Shown here: positions 9,900 through 21,964 of the stretch, in pieces
Position numbering within the stretch: the first letter of the stretch is position 1
Layout: every line of letters starts with the position of its first letter
Assembly: GCF_025370935.1 (NCBI RefSeq)
Contig: NC_133485.1
Location: 11,079,412-11,143,411, forward strand
Source: Choristoneura fumiferana
Lineage: Eukaryota; Arthropoda; Insecta; Lepidoptera; Tortricidae
Length of the DNA stretch: 64,000 nt
Direction of reading: 5' to 3'
Made by a program: the position numbers and the translations under genes
Notes under the pieces: generated by a model
What the model was told of the DNA's origin: nothing
Seen by the model: the letters and a program-made list of their open reading frames with translations, nothing else
Databases searched by the model: none

Positions 9900-11640
9900 A
9901 AGAGTAAGATAAATTATTTGTTTTGTATACATAACTTGTGTCTACCGGATTACTAGACAAAGGGCAAAAGTTCAAAGGTTCATACATTATCAGTGCATTG
10001 TGATTGTGAACTTAGTGATATAATAATTAATACACGAGTTTGACATTAAAATCAAATAAACATATTTAAACAAACTAATTCGGGGAAATAAATGAAAGTA
10101 GATTTATGGATTGATTTGGGATGGTAATATGTATATATTATGTTGTTCAAAGGTTTTGCTAATAAAATCCAAAAAAACAGACTTGTCCGAACTAAGACAA
10201 TTGGGTACGCGAGAGATACAATGTGTGTTCATGCAGTTCCTCCAACTCAACTATCACCACCACCACAATACACTGACGTATTTTGAACACAACCAGAGTT
10301 TTTCTTCAGAGGCACAACTTATCACCATTCTACCAGATGTTATAAGATTTTGTGGTGAGTCTAACATCTGCCAGTAGGCATTTCTCACAATCAGTCATTT
10401 TATTCAATCGTTAAAAGCTTACGGTGCGATCACGACTGCGCGCGAACGGCGGCGAGGCGAGCGTTTTCCCCGTTCGTTGCTTGTGCTACCTACAGGCAAC
10501 CATTACGCGATGAAGGCGCTATATCCCACTAATATTATAAATGCAAACGTTTTTATGTCTGTTTGTTGGTTGCCTCTTCATGTCTAAACTTCTGCACCGA
10601 TTTATGTACATGAAATTCGGCTTAAGTATAGATAGTTAAAAAGTCCCAGGGAAGGCCATTATATGGGATAGTTTTATCCCAGAAAATTTCACAGTTCCCG
10701 CGAGGTAGTGATAAACGAATTATACGCAAATGGGGTCGCGGGCAACAGCCAGTTGATATAAAACAAATGCTAAAGGGCTTAGTTTAAATGCGACATAATG
10801 TACTGAGTGACGAAAACCTGCGGATGCACAATTCGTTAGACTGTACAAAAATACTCAAATGCACCCGTGCGGGTGCACCTGAATACTTCAGAGTGCACCC
10901 GCGTCTTGAAATGTTGACTTAAGCGATAAAACACATTGTCAAAAAACTCATCTGCAACTGTAGACTCGTAACAAATTTATTAAATAGATACTTACCGACC
11001 GTCGACATTTCATGTGTAGAAAGATGTTAAGGGTAAATATTCAGCGTTTTTGTGGCGTTTTTGTCGTCATTACCGTTTTGGCACGTATTATTAAAAAAGA
11101 TGATGCTCAGAGTTAAATGTATATGATATGTAAAGACAGAATCGATGCTAAATTCTGTGAAATTTTGTGTTTTGATTTTGGATCAAAATTCTTGCGACTT
11201 GAATTTCCGTTGTGATAATAAACGTGGGGTTTTAATGACGTCTAACCAGTGGTCCAAACGCTCGAGTAATCGAGTATTCACCCTTAAACGCTGTAAGAAC
11301 AAGGAAGGAAAGTTAAAATATTTTAAACGAGTGCATGTTTTCGGAAAATAAGGAGCAGCTTCAGATCACTATTAATCTGTCAGTCAAACGAGTTTCACGA
11401 GTTAAATAAGTGAATGAATGTCAGGCAGTAACAAGATTAGACATAGTGATTGAGTGACTTAATCGTTGACATAATTTCTATATTAACCGCTTTATATTTT
11501 GTTTTGTATCTTTTAACTACTTAAAAATGTGGCATGAAATTATGGTGTTACGATTCATTAAGAATTTTCGATGGACATTTCCTATTATTTTACTTTGAAT
11601 ACCATAAACATTTTACACATTTTCTTGTAATTGATAGGTA
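9900..11640. other. No gene seen apart from the repeat at 10528-10760
   Basis: AT-rich, with a GC-rich patch at 10422-10520 that resembles repeat DNA. No splice-bounded exon was recognised. Confidence 0.45.
10528..10760 (+). repeat. Dispersed repeat (CCACTAATATTATAAATGC ... CGCGGGCAACAGCCAG)
   Basis: A non-autonomous element with fixed ends, also at 23562-23780, 26925-27112 (internally deleted), 54163-54374, 47640-47822 (inverted) and, diverged, 20540-20720. The ends resemble Helitron-like insertions between A and T, but the class is not proved here. Confidence 0.65.
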
Positions 11641-11649
11641 GATAGAACT

Positions 11650-12285
11650 ATTTTTAACCGACTTCAAAAAAGGAGAGGTTTTTTTATGTATGTTCACCGA
11701 TTACTCAGTCAATTGTGGACCGATTTTCAAAATTTCTTTTTTTTATTCGAAAGAGTACTCTTCTGAGGTTCTTGTTGTTGTCCCATTGTCACCAAATCAA
11801 GATCTGATCTGGATTCTAGGGAAATCGAGGGTATAACCTCTAATTTTATAGGCACACCTATGGCAATTCTGGCATTTTTAGCATTAAAATAAGCATTTAC
11901 ATTCAGAAAGTATCATTTGGTAAACTGGACCTGATGAAAAAGACCGTAGATGACCAATGGAACCCGTCAAAGCTTAGTAATGCTCGCTCGTCTATAAACG
12001 ATCATGATTAATATACCTAGATAAGCGACAAGAGAAGAAGCTTTAAGTTAATGATTCTTTCGAACTGATCTGATGCTGAAGCCGGAAGGTAGGCAACGGA
12101 ACTCTGTTATAAAACAACGTAACTAAGCTTTTTTGCTACGAATCTATATTTGCTAAGCTACTTTGGCTACGAATCACTAAAAAGTGAGAAATAAAGAAAT
12201 TAAAATAAAAAAGTAAATAACCGACTCCAAAAAAATAAAAAAATAACAGAAAATGGAACCGACTACAAAACCCTTGAAAATATTT
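11650..12285 (+). repeat. Dispersed repeat (TTTTAACCGACTTCAAAAAAGG family)
   Basis: The start TTTTAACCGACTTCAAAAAA and the later ATGTATGTTCACCGATTACT are recognisable from moth interspersed repeats. A further AACCGACTCCAAAAAAATAA fragment ends the region. No protein is encoded. Confidence 0.5.
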
Positions 12286-12677
12286 TTCTAGGTAAGTAGA
12301 CCGTTACCTACTCTGCTAAACGAAACATCTGCGAATAGTTTTCGGCGCAATGAATTCGATGAAATGGTGGGTCACCAAAAAACTTACCTACAAACTTCCT
12401 CTTTTGTAATATTACTACGATAGGATTCCAAGTTTGTTTCCAAAACATTGTTCAATAATACGTTAGTGCAGTGCTACTTTTAGTGAAAGAGTTACTAAGC
12501 TGTAAATTTCGAAGAACGTCGAGAATTCTGCAGCTGGTTACCAAATTTGCATTAGACATCTGCCGCTTTATTGGTTATCGGATTCAAATCGTAGCGAGCC
12601 ATACGGCGAGCTGAAAAATCGACAGCGAGTAAGTAATAACTACGTGGAATAAAAAGAACATTAACTGCCCTCTGTAT

Positions 12678-13122
12678 CAGGGATGTTACGAAGCTCCGGT
12701 TCCGTTTCCGTTAAGTCGGAACTTCCGTTTGATATTAAACATCCGTTTCGGTTCCGGTTCCGTTACTTTTGAAACGGAAGTTATATCGGATGTTAAGTAA
12801 TGTTTAGCGCGGCGACTGGACATGAGCGGCATACATCAAAAACAAACAGAGCGCCAATTATGTAACATCCCTGACACTCGCAATCACAATCAAATGACAG
12901 TTCTTGTATGCGAAAACTCGCGATCACGAGTGTCAAAAACGCGCAATAGACCTTCAGGTTTAATAGACCAACCCTTAACATCTCGTCGACCTATCACTCG
13001 GGTTCCGATTCTGGTTCCGGTTCCGTTTTCGGTTCCGATTCCGTTTCTGGTTCCGATAAACTAAATTGAAAACGTCTGGTTCCGCTTTCGGTTCCGATAA
13101 AACTACATCCGTTACATCCCTG
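12678..13122. mobile_element. hAT-type MITE with GGTTCCG repeats and perfect 8-bp target duplication
   Basis: The element is 445 bp. Its ends are CAGGGATGTTACG and the inverted CGTTACATCCCTG (12 of 13 match). It is flanked by identical 8-bp sequences CTCTGTAT at 12670-12677 and 13123-13130. CAGGG ends with 8-bp duplications are typical of the hAT superfamily. Subterminal regions at 12700-12780 and 13000-13105 are built of repeated GGTTCCG/GTTCCGTTT units. No transposase is encoded. Confidence 0.85.
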
Positions 13123-13138
13123 CTCTGTATTAGTAGGT

Positions 13139-13275
13139 ACAGTCAAGTGTAAAAATATGAACTTATTAAAAGTTTCAAAAATAAGTACTACAGACTCTTA
13201 TTCCGACGCAATAAGGCCATAGTAACATATTTTTGAGTGGTTCGAATAGATACTTATTTTTGCACATTGTGTCTT
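13139..13275. mobile_element. Degenerate CAGTC-type MITE
   Basis: It starts TACAGTCAAGTGTAAAAATA and ends with inverted ATTTTTGCACATTGTGTCTT. The inverted arms are imperfect and lack a clear target duplication. It lies about 17 bp after the hAT MITE. Confidence 0.45.
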
Positions 13276-13534
13276 AGTAAGGAATTATGAAAGAGTGTAC
13301 TACAAGCCCAAAGTCGAGCACTGAGAGCTTTAAAGGGTCGGTATTCGTAATTTCAGTACGGCCCGTAACGACATATAATGTATTTCTTCACATTTGTGAG
13401 TAAATACATAAAACTATAAAATTTACAAATACCGTTTGTTTTTTAGCAGGTGGCGAGCTATCGTTGTATATTATACAAAAATTTAACACAAAATGTAGCA
13501 GATCGTATACAGCCAAATAGTTAAAATTAATTGC

Positions 13535-13640
13535 AATCAACTTTCAAGTCAATCTGACCACAGGAAGTGGGTCAAATTTAGTTTCCAACATTTGACTCAA
13601 ACAAACAAGGCGAGCTAAATAGAAGCTTGTAAATATGTCA
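13535..13640 (+). repeat. Short dispersed repeat, 2078 family
   Basis: Contains TTTCAAGTCAATCTGACCAC, AGGAAGTGGGTCAAATTTAG and AACAAACAAGGCGAGC. Confidence 0.55.
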
Positions 13641-13649
13641 TTGACTTTA

Positions 13650-15570
13650 TAAGACAGACGAATTAGTACATAAAAAATATTTAGCTTCAAACCCATAACT
13701 CCAGCTTGTATTGTAACTTATTTTTATTACGTCAAAATTAATCTTGATTTCTCGAAAGTGATTTCTTTTCTTCGCCTCGCAATCCAACGTTTCTGTTTTG
13801 GCCACATAATAATAAAAATAAACTCTGCCAGTAACTTTGCAAACGTGAATAAAAAAAAACTTTGAATTTACAAAAATGTTTTGAAGCGGTGAGGCTGAAC
13901 TATTTCTGAAGTTCGCAAAGAAGTTTTAAGAATGTTTTGTTTTAATAAAACGTATTTGAAGACGTGTTTTCTTTTACCTTTGTAAAAAAAACAACAAGGT
14001 AAGTAAGTTTTTAAACAATTCTTGTATCTACCAATTTTTATTAATATTTAAATTTCTCTTTGTAAAACATATACAAGGCATTTTATTTAATTGGGAATAT
14101 TTTAGAAGGGAATGGATTGGTTTGAAAGGTACCTATACAGGGCCCTGTCAGCACAATACTCAAGTCTACCCACAATTTCTTCAGTTTACCCGTTATCTGG
14201 CATATATCTGGTGCGAATTAAAATTACTCGTGGTATAATATTCCGCAAAAATCATGTATAAGATCCAACGTATCAGAAAGATCGTATCCAATGGATTTTC
14301 GTATACTTTGTGCGGTTACATAAAGATGTGGTACGATGATCTACCATTTCACATAAGATCGTCTGCATTTTTATTTTTTTTTAGCCATTACTTCCTCATC
14401 AATGAGCACACGACGGTCTACACCTACACTGTGTGTTCCTTGATTTCCGTTAGCTTTGACAGATAGCTCAGGCTCAGTTTGTTAATAGAAACTTGACAGT
14501 CATTGTCATTGTGTTCATGGTTGTCTGGAAGAGATCGCTTTTAAGCGATAAGACCGCCTATTGTCTACCCTGAATCTAAGTGTTTATATTATAAGTTTTT
14601 TGTACTGATTTATGATGTGCTATAAAGAATATTTGTATTGTATTGTATTTTCATTGTTTTAAAGGTCAAATTATGAAGTGCACAAACTTGGTGAGACATT
14701 GACGCGACCGACACATAACAGCTAGACATAAAAAACTCATTTTTTAACTTCTCATCCTCATAAAATTCTTATTTATGCTGGATCTAGGCAGCATAAAATG
14801 ACTTTTAAAGAAAAAAAATCGTCCAAAACCAAGGCAATCAGGTGTCGACAGCCACAAACAAAAAGTTTCTATATCTACTTAAAAAAATGTTTAAAAACTA
14901 AAAATAAATCAAAATAAATCAATGAAGTTAAGAAATTATAATTAGGTATATAGCAATGCATGAAAAATAAAATGTACAACTAGTAAAACTGTTGCATTTC
15001 ATCTCCTCGAAATCGAAGTGAAAAGCTTAGTGTAAAACTCTAACATTAAATACATTTTCCCCTCGACGTATCTATCCACCCTCGCCGTATCGGCTCGGGT
15101 AGCTATATGAACGTCTTGGGTAAGATGGCTCATTTTATGCTCTCGTTGTACAATCTACTATTGTTACAGATTAAAAATCAGTACTAAAATGACCTTTACA
15201 CTGTTATTCTGCGCATAATTAATTGAGTATCTTAATTCTATCTGTTAAACAGTAAAAATTGGGTCACCATTGTGATAGTGACCCAAGTCTTACTGTTTAT
15301 TATATGTGCCTTAGAAACAAATAGTTAATTTGACCTGTTGAACGTTCCTTTAATTAAAGTAACGGAAATCGAAAATAACACGTTGTGTGACTCTCAACAA
15401 CACAAATTAAATAGATAAATTCATACTTCAATAAAACATACGTGACTGATACAATATACAAGCGTCTGTCTGCCATCATCGGGATTATTTAAATTAAACT
15501 CGAGACCTTACAATAGCATCAAAGTTAATAGTTACTAATCACTAAGCTATCAAGTCGTCTATGAACGCTT
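13650..15570. other. No gene seen apart from the tail at 14510-14655
   Basis: AT-rich. At 15050-15165 there is an element ending in TTGTACAATCTACTATT that is also found in gene B introns. Confidence 0.45.
14510..14655 (+). repeat. Non-LTR retrotransposon 3' tail (TATTG)n
   Basis: GGAAGAGATCGCTTTTAAGC, then AAGACCGCCTATTG, and ending TTTGTATTGTATTGTATTTT. The same ordered motifs occur at 20790-20925 and, inverted, at 49247-49372. Confidence 0.6.
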
Positions 15571-15577
15571 AACTTTA

Positions 15578-15853
15578 GAGCGTTTTCAGATTATCCGATC
15601 CGATATCGGTATCGGACGCCGATACGATATGGGGGCAGGTAAAGTGTATGAAATATGTACCTGTCTTTCATATTGTCCCGCTTGATAAGTATCAGATATC
15701 CAAGCTGACACCGATATGGTTGGCGGCACCATTGGACGCCCGTGTGCTGTCGGACGATCGGACGATAATGTTTGTATGTGTGCTATACGTGTATCTGAAT
15801 TGTCTGAATCGTCGTCGGATACCGATATCGGATCCGATAATCTGTAAACGCTC
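15578..15853. mobile_element. Harbinger-type MITE flanked by TTA
   Basis: The element is 276 bp with long inverted repeats of about 36 bp: left arm from GAGCGTTTTCAGATTATCCG, right arm ending GATAATCTGTAAACGCTC. The trinucleotide TTA occurs on both sides (15575-15577 and 15854-15856), the target duplication usual for PIF/Harbinger elements. Internal GATATCGG palindromes are frequent. It has no coding capacity. Confidence 0.75.
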
Positions 15854-15856
15854 TTA

Positions 15857-17589
15857 GTTGCAGTACAATAACCACGTGTTTATAAATAACTTGATAGTAA
15901 ACATTGCAAAAATTAGTAGGTGCAGTCAACATCATAAACGCCGGAGATATGTAGGTAGTCATAAAAACTAAAAATAGTAAGTACCTACTCATGAATATCC
16001 AAACACGACCACTTATCCATGAAGCCAGTGCGGGTAAAGACGGTTTTGAGCTATATTTTAATAAATAAAGATACGTCAAATTCTCTACAAAGCAACCAAA
16101 AAACATACCCGTAAAAACATATTTCAAAACAAGCTTTTATTACATCAGGTAGGTACACAATTTATTACGATAATACGAAAAGTTGTCGCGAAATTCATGA
16201 AATAAAGTATGAACGATTTAGCGGTAAAAATGATAGCGATATAAATATTGGAGAAATTTGTTAGCGATTATTTCCCGATAAATATTTGTTTTATGTAAGT
16301 AGGAATCGCAAAGGTTTAAAAAAAGGTTTGGTTATGTTATGATTGGCCATGCACCTAGACAGTTGTAATGGCGACTATTTAACTTTAGTGATATCACTAT
16401 CAATAAAATTGTCATAGTAAAAAACCATAAAAATATTGCGACACTCTTCTACTTTATCACTGTCATCCAGAAGAAAGACAAAGGTGATTAGAAAAAAATC
16501 TAATTAAATCGAATCAAAATATGCTGTTGAAGAAATGGAACGCATACTACTGTGGATTCCTTTCACTCGAAAGTCACATGGACATACCCCGCAACTGGCA
16601 AAAAGATCATTGCGAAATTTAATACAAAAAAGTTCTAGTGAGATCGTTATTTAGTTTCCTCGACTATACAGACTGAATGAGTTCAGGCAGATTCTGGCAA
16701 AAATAAGCATTGCAATACTGTATTTTTATTGTCGTTGTTTTGCTCTCATTTCCTCAAAGCAGAACGCATGCAACAGTTTTATTATAGCACCTGTTTGAAA
16801 ATAAATTTTAATTTATATTAATTCTGAGTTATTATAAACGCAAAAGATTACTCCGGCTAAGGTTTTTTGTTTTATAACATTTAATATGATTTTTCCAAAA
16901 AATATTGCATTAATAACAATAAAAATACTACAGTCAAAAAACATAAGTCACTTTTATCAAATAATTATCGAGTAAGAAACGTTCCTTTATAATACGAACT
17001 GAGGAAAAGTTCCACTTACAAAATTTTATAGTAGCTACAAGGCTTGCTTTATCTTTAATAAAATTTCTGCATTACAGTATTGTGCATGCAATAGTTGCAA
17101 ACGCGTATGTTCTTTATTGAAACTCTGTTACATGCACGTTTATTAGCATAATAGCTGAAGGCGATAAAATTAAAACATTTAACGCTACTAAGCAAGTTCT
17201 CAAAAAGGTTTCCGTAAATAAATATACAAGGTAAACGTAGGTACAGTCGAACGAATTGAATCATTACCGAGGGTGGATACTTTGTGCTACTAATGTCATG
17301 TTGACATCTCATACTTTTATCAAGGAAAACATAGTGAAATTGAACATTAAAAGCTTCCACCCAAATATATATATTAAACACTCTCAAAATACCTAAGCAA
17401 AAAAGACAAAAAATAACTTCAATCTGTAGATTTATTGAAAACATATTGATTACGCTTCCTACTAGTGATTTCATTCAAATCCATCCAGCCGTTAAGCGTG
17501 AAGGAGCAACAATGACACACGTACGTTATATTTGTAGGATGGCCGGTATAGGTAAAGTAAAAAACGGCAATCGAACTAAATACAATCTA
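15857..17589. other. No gene seen
   Basis: Very AT-rich. Minus-strand frames of 114 codons (15783-16127) and 139 codons (17055-17474) are open, but they are rich in F, I, Y and C from AT-rich codons, show no domain, and are not credible as genes. Confidence 0.5.
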
Positions 17590-17831
17590 AATAAATAAAT
17601 AAGGACACTTGACACCAATTGACCTAGTCCCAAACTAAGCAAAGCTTGTACAGTCAAGGGCAAAGATATCGACACGGTCAAAGTTGCAAAAATATGTATA
17701 CAAGGCCTTAATGTTAAGTGCATAAAGTCGTGTAAACATATTTTGGTAACTTTGGCCGTGTCGATATCTTTGCCCTTGACTGTACTATGGATACTAGGTA
17801 ACGTATAAATATACTTATATAGATAATAAAT
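17590..17831 (-). repeat. tRNA-derived SINE split by a MITE
   Basis: Parts 17590-17648 and 17785-17831 together match the 3' half of the SINE at 41437-41692 in the same orientation. The break occurs after the AAGCTTG motif. The tRNA-like head is absent, so the copy is also truncated. Confidence 0.75.
17651..17782. mobile_element. Fold-back MITE with TA target duplication, inserted in a SINE
   Basis: A 132-bp hairpin has arms of about 45 bp beginning CAGTCAAGGGCAAAGATATC and ending with the inverted sequence. TA occurs on both sides (17649-17650, 17783-17784), as in Tc1/mariner-type insertions. The related SINE at 41500 shows the unoccupied site. Confidence 0.8.
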
Positions 17832-17834
17832 CAC

Positions 17835-17925
17835 TATTCATCATCTCGGTCCTACGCGGGCCCAGTGCCTATTGGGAACTTCAGATATACCATTGAATTG
17901 CTTCGCTGCATGATGTATGCAGGTT
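17835..17925 (-). repeat. SINE (7976 family) body fragment
   Basis: Contains TACGCGGGCCCAGTGCC and CATTGAATTGCTTCGCTGCA, internal parts of the SINE. Confidence 0.6.
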
Positions 17926-18673
17926 AGTTACCGAGAAAGGCACGGTATACCTTCCGCCGCCTAACTTTTCCTAAAAGTTCATTGCCACGACTAGTACTAC
18001 AAAATCTATAAAGGTATAATTCCAATAATTGAATAGACACTATACCGTTAAGCGATTCGAACACAATCCGGGAGTAACGTAAAGACGTCGCATAAAAAAT
18101 GTATCTCAAAAATTTGTCAAAACTGAGTAATGAACTTTTAGGCAGCTTTATATGGCGCGTGGTACAGATTTCAAGTGATTTTCAAGTGAGTTTGTCCCAC
18201 TGCTGGGTCAAAGCCTTCCCTTTTTTCTTCCACTTGTCTCTACTTTTGGCCGAATCTTGCCAAATTAACACATTAATTCCGAAAAAGTCAAGAGATACAA
18301 ATTCAGGTTTTAACGTCGTCGTTAGAATAGGTTTATGATGATGATGATGTGTTCCTGTTATCCCTCACTAGGGACATAGGGCTTGTAGAAGAGTTTTATT
18401 GACCACAAGAATATAAACAAACAATTTCGACATAAATATGTACACTCGAGGATACTGAATCACTTACAGTCAGCATCAAAAGTATATAGTAGATATCTTT
18501 AGTACCTACGCTTTGATACGCTTTTTTTATACACCAGTAGCACAAAGGTTCTACCCTTGTACACGATTTAGTTTTTTGACTACATAGAAGAACAAAAAAA
18601 GTGAATTATGAATTACCTTCCTACTTAAAGTTTGTCAAAGACGTTTAAAAAAATTAAAAAAAAATATAATTAC

Positions 18674-19643
18674 CCAAGACTGGTCCAATGATGAACATGT
18701 ACGCAAACATTGTTAATATTATCTGCAAGCGCCGCGATCCGTCGCGCGGTCTGAACGCCACATTAACTGTCGCCACAAAATCCTGCCCAGAAAACACTGA
18801 CAGGATTGTCTCTTGTTTATCACTATCCACCGCCTTTCTAGGCCTCTCTTTAAGTCTTATTACAATGTAAATAAACCCGATTAAATAGAACACGCACGCG
18901 ACCATGAACACACCGTAATATCCGAAACGCTTAGTCATGATTCCACTAAGGGCGAGCCCGATGGGCCTGCTGAGCGTCAGTATCGCCGTGATGATCCCCA
19001 AGCGATAAGTCCGTTCAGATTCACTTGTGATATCTGTGATATAGCTGTATACTGACATGGTCATGGCGACGCGTCCACCGGCCAGTGCAGGCGGCAGTCC
19101 CTCCAGAAGGGCGGTTTCGTTCAAGCCTACTTGGAAAAAAAACACAGTACTCAGTATTATACCGATGACAGATATTAACTTTCCTAGAATAGGCAGTACC
19201 ATGAACGCCTTTCGGTTCCCGGTGCGGTCACTCCACGCCCCCAGGAACAGAGTCAGGATCCCGGGCAGAGCTGTCTGCAACGGGTAGCTCCAAGCTGTCA
19301 TCTCAGTCACCATCGTCTGCACATTTTTCTCTTGCTCTGTGTAATTTAAAGTCTTTCCTTGCATTATGTGCCTGCATGTCCTTTCGTCGTAATGAAGATT
19401 TACGAGACATGACTTTTCTAAACATAGATTCTGTACCGCCAACCCGGCTAGCACACTTGGCAGGATATAGCATATCACAAAAGGTTCCACTGTCACTTTT
19501 GACCTGAAAGCCCATGATTTCTTTAGGAACTCCTTGAATCTTTTGCTCAGTTTCTTTTCTGCCGCATCGGTAGTGAAGGGTTTGCAAGCGCATGTTTCTA
19601 CATTCACAGCTTTATCCCCGGGCACATCGACCCGCAACGTCAT
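18674..19643 (-). CDS. Gene A: SLC46-family MFS transporter, first coding exon
   Basis: This exon encodes the N-terminal 323 residues of a solute carrier of the SLC46 family, relatives of which import folate or move small conjugates across plasma or endolysosomal membranes by proton symport. The exon starts at an ATG and ends at a GT donor (phase 1) after G-P-V-L-G, the same point as in the two other SLC46 genes here. Helix 1 is near residues 54-72, followed by an extracellular loop with cysteines (C79, C90) and a glycosylation sequon at N100. The MFS signature GAWSDRTGNRK lies at residues 135-145 between helices 2 and 3. Helices 3-6 follow, and helix 7 begins just before the donor. A basic, cytosolic N-terminal tail of about 50 residues precedes helix 1. 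Downstream exons should lie at lower coordinates but I could not recognise any, so the gene is partial. The family is secure from comparison with gene B; the substrate is unknown. Confidence 0.85.
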
Positions 19644-19900
19644 TTTGCTAATACCACTTTAAGGTGCATTTGTTTTTAACATTCCAGGTCAACGACAATT
19701 TAAATTTATTTTTAAAAGTAAAACACGGTTTGTTTTTTTTATTGTTGTAACACGCGAGCGGGCGGTCGGTGGCGCGAACGGCTGTGGATTGAAGTGCGCG
19801 GGCGCTGCGCTCGACACTACCTCCGCTACTGGCTATCAGCTGGCTGCTGGTACTGTTTAATTTGTACTTTATCATGTTATCACGTGGCCGGCTGCTCTCG
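19644..19900 (-). promoter_or_regulatory. GC-rich 5' flank / probable 5' UTR and promoter of gene A
   Basis: The stretch immediately upstream of the gene A start codon, especially 19750-19855, is far richer in G, C and CpG than the surrounding AT-rich DNA and is not one of the repeat families recognised here. Its position suggests 5' UTR and promoter. No TATA box or initiator can be assigned with confidence, and no start site can be placed. Confidence 0.3.
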
Positions 19901-20539
19901 TGTGTTCAAACTTCAATTAAAACTTGACCACGCATTATTAATCGGTTAATCTGAATTATATAATAGTCTAGCTGCTAATATTGGCATATTCAATTCCACT
20001 GACATAATTAATATCCATCTCGATCGCAATTATGAGCACTTTCACAATGTCTTCAACGTAATGACTGCGCACGCATTAGGAGGCGCACTGGCATCAGATC
20101 TGTCGTCTTCGATGACTGCACACTGAATTACAGCTGAAAAAGACGTGACCTCTGACCCTTGTCAATATAAAAACAGAATCAACGTTGACAATCAAAGTAA
20201 TAATGTGTCACGTACAATATGCGTCCCCATTTTTCCCATAAGTCGGTCAAGACGAAAATTGCGTAATCAAAATTAGATTCCATTAGTGGCAACTATTTTG
20301 TCTGTGAATAGAGTCTAATAAATTTAAATGTAATTATTTTTCCAAGGTTCTCCTTAACACGTAGGTAGGGACATTCGTTTAAAAATCTTGGCTTCGATAT
20401 TCTTGACGTGTTAGTATAGTGAAGTACTCTCAGATGCCAATAGTAAAATTGATTGCCCTGCAGAAAACTGTCCCTCCAGTGAAGAACAATACAACTCGAC
20501 TTGAAGCGATATGGTGAACACCATTGAAATTATTACTAA
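19901..20539. other. No gene seen (5' flank beyond gene A)
   Basis: Unique-looking, moderately AT-rich sequence. Nothing recognisable. Confidence 0.4.
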
Positions 20540-20720
20540 CATTATAAATGTGAAGGAAAGTACTTCACGCTTAAACCACTGAACTGATTTAGATGGAATT
20601 AGGTATGCGGATAGTTTGAAATCCTAGAAAGATCAGAAGACGCTTTTTATCCAGGAAACGTGCATATTTCCCACGGGATAACAAAAAACAAATTTTCCGC
20701 AGGCGAATTCGAGAGCAAAA
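20540..20720 (+). repeat. Dispersed repeat, 10528 family, diverged
   Basis: It retains ATTATAAATGTGAAGGAAAG, GATTTAGATGGAATTAGGTA and a CCCACGGGATAA block. It is the oldest-looking member here. Confidence 0.45.
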
Positions 20721-20789
20721 GTTATTCTAAGAAACATAATTTTGTATTCATTATAAACTTAATGGTATTTGATTTTTCAAGCCAACGGC

Positions 20790-20925
20790 TTAGTTTATAT
20801 CGCTCTTAAGCGATAAGGGTGCCTATTGCATACCTTCTTGTAATTTTTATCTGTGTACCTGTTTCTGTATCGTTTAGTTACTATTTTGTGGTGTACAATA
20901 AAGAGTCATTGTATTGTATTGTTGT
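20790..20925 (+). repeat. Non-LTR retrotransposon 3' tail (TATTG)n
   Basis: ATCGCTCTTAAGCGATAAGG through GTGGTGTACAATAAAGAGTC and ATTGTATTGTATTG. It includes an AATAAA before the tail. Confidence 0.6.
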
Positions 20926-21730
20926 AGAGGGGAAGATATTTGTCTGTAACAAACTTTAACACTTTAAACCTAACATTTTACAAACGGATCACAAAATTGA
21001 AAAATGTTCCAAATATACTTATAATGTTTTTAAACCTATTCTTAAGTCTATCCAAAGACACCCCAAAGTATGAGTTAAACAAAAAAAAATCCTCACTACA
21101 CACGCAAAATAAAGAAAAAAATTGTGTCTCCCCTAGATAGGGGATATATTTTTTAATTGTTTTATTTTACCTCTTTGTTGGCGTAGTTAATATAATAATT
21201 CTCTGAGCTAAACCGCGGACAGACGAACAGACATGGCGAAACTATAAAGATGGTAGGAATACGAAACCGGAAAAAGTACAATCAGCAAAAAGAAGCTCTT
21301 AGCTTGTTAATTTTTTTTTAACAAAAATGTGTCATTCTTCAATGATGACTAGATTAAGTTAGTGGGGATACCTACCAAGCTACAAAATCCTCAGAAATGC
21401 ACAGACCCAGTTTAATGCAAGTCTGCATAATGTTGAAATCGACCACGAAATATTTTGATTTACTTCACACGTAATTTCATAACAAATATAGAGAATTGAC
21501 GAAATATTGAGATAGCCATTAGCACATTTAAATATGAAGTGAAACTGTTGTGTTCACAACTGTTTTCATTGTTATGCTGAGCAATGACATCATTATAAAC
21601 TACAACAACGAGACATAAATGGCATATAATACACACTTTTCTGTTACCAAGCCTCTCAGTTCATTCAAGTAAACACGATCGATTTAAAATGATGCACGTG
21701 TAAAAAAGCAAGTGCTAGGCCACGTGCAGT

Positions 21731-21890
21731 GTACAGTCAAGGTCATAATGTTACCAAGACGTCAAAAATATTTATACACCTTTATACCACTAACCAAAAT
21801 AATATATTTGGGTGTATATGTATTTGAGTGTATAAACTATACATCTATGTATACAATAGATATTTAAGCCCTCAACTGTTGTAGGTTTTA
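21731..21890. mobile_element. Degenerate CAGTC-type MITE
   Basis: The left end reads TACAGTCAAGGTC and the right end runs to CCCTCAACTGTT, an inverted match for the terminal dozen bases. The interior is AT-rich with short palindromes. Confidence 0.35.
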
Positions 21891-21964
21891 TTCAAAAATA
21901 TCAATATTAAGTTTTGATCGACTATTTTGCGTATGATATAATATATCAATCGTAGTTGCTACTA

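Noticed and set aside
17055..17474. 139-codon open frame on the minus strand
   Set aside because: Composition is what AT-rich random DNA gives (F, I, Y, C, N rich). There is no domain, and no splice or start context, and it lies in a gene-free stretch.
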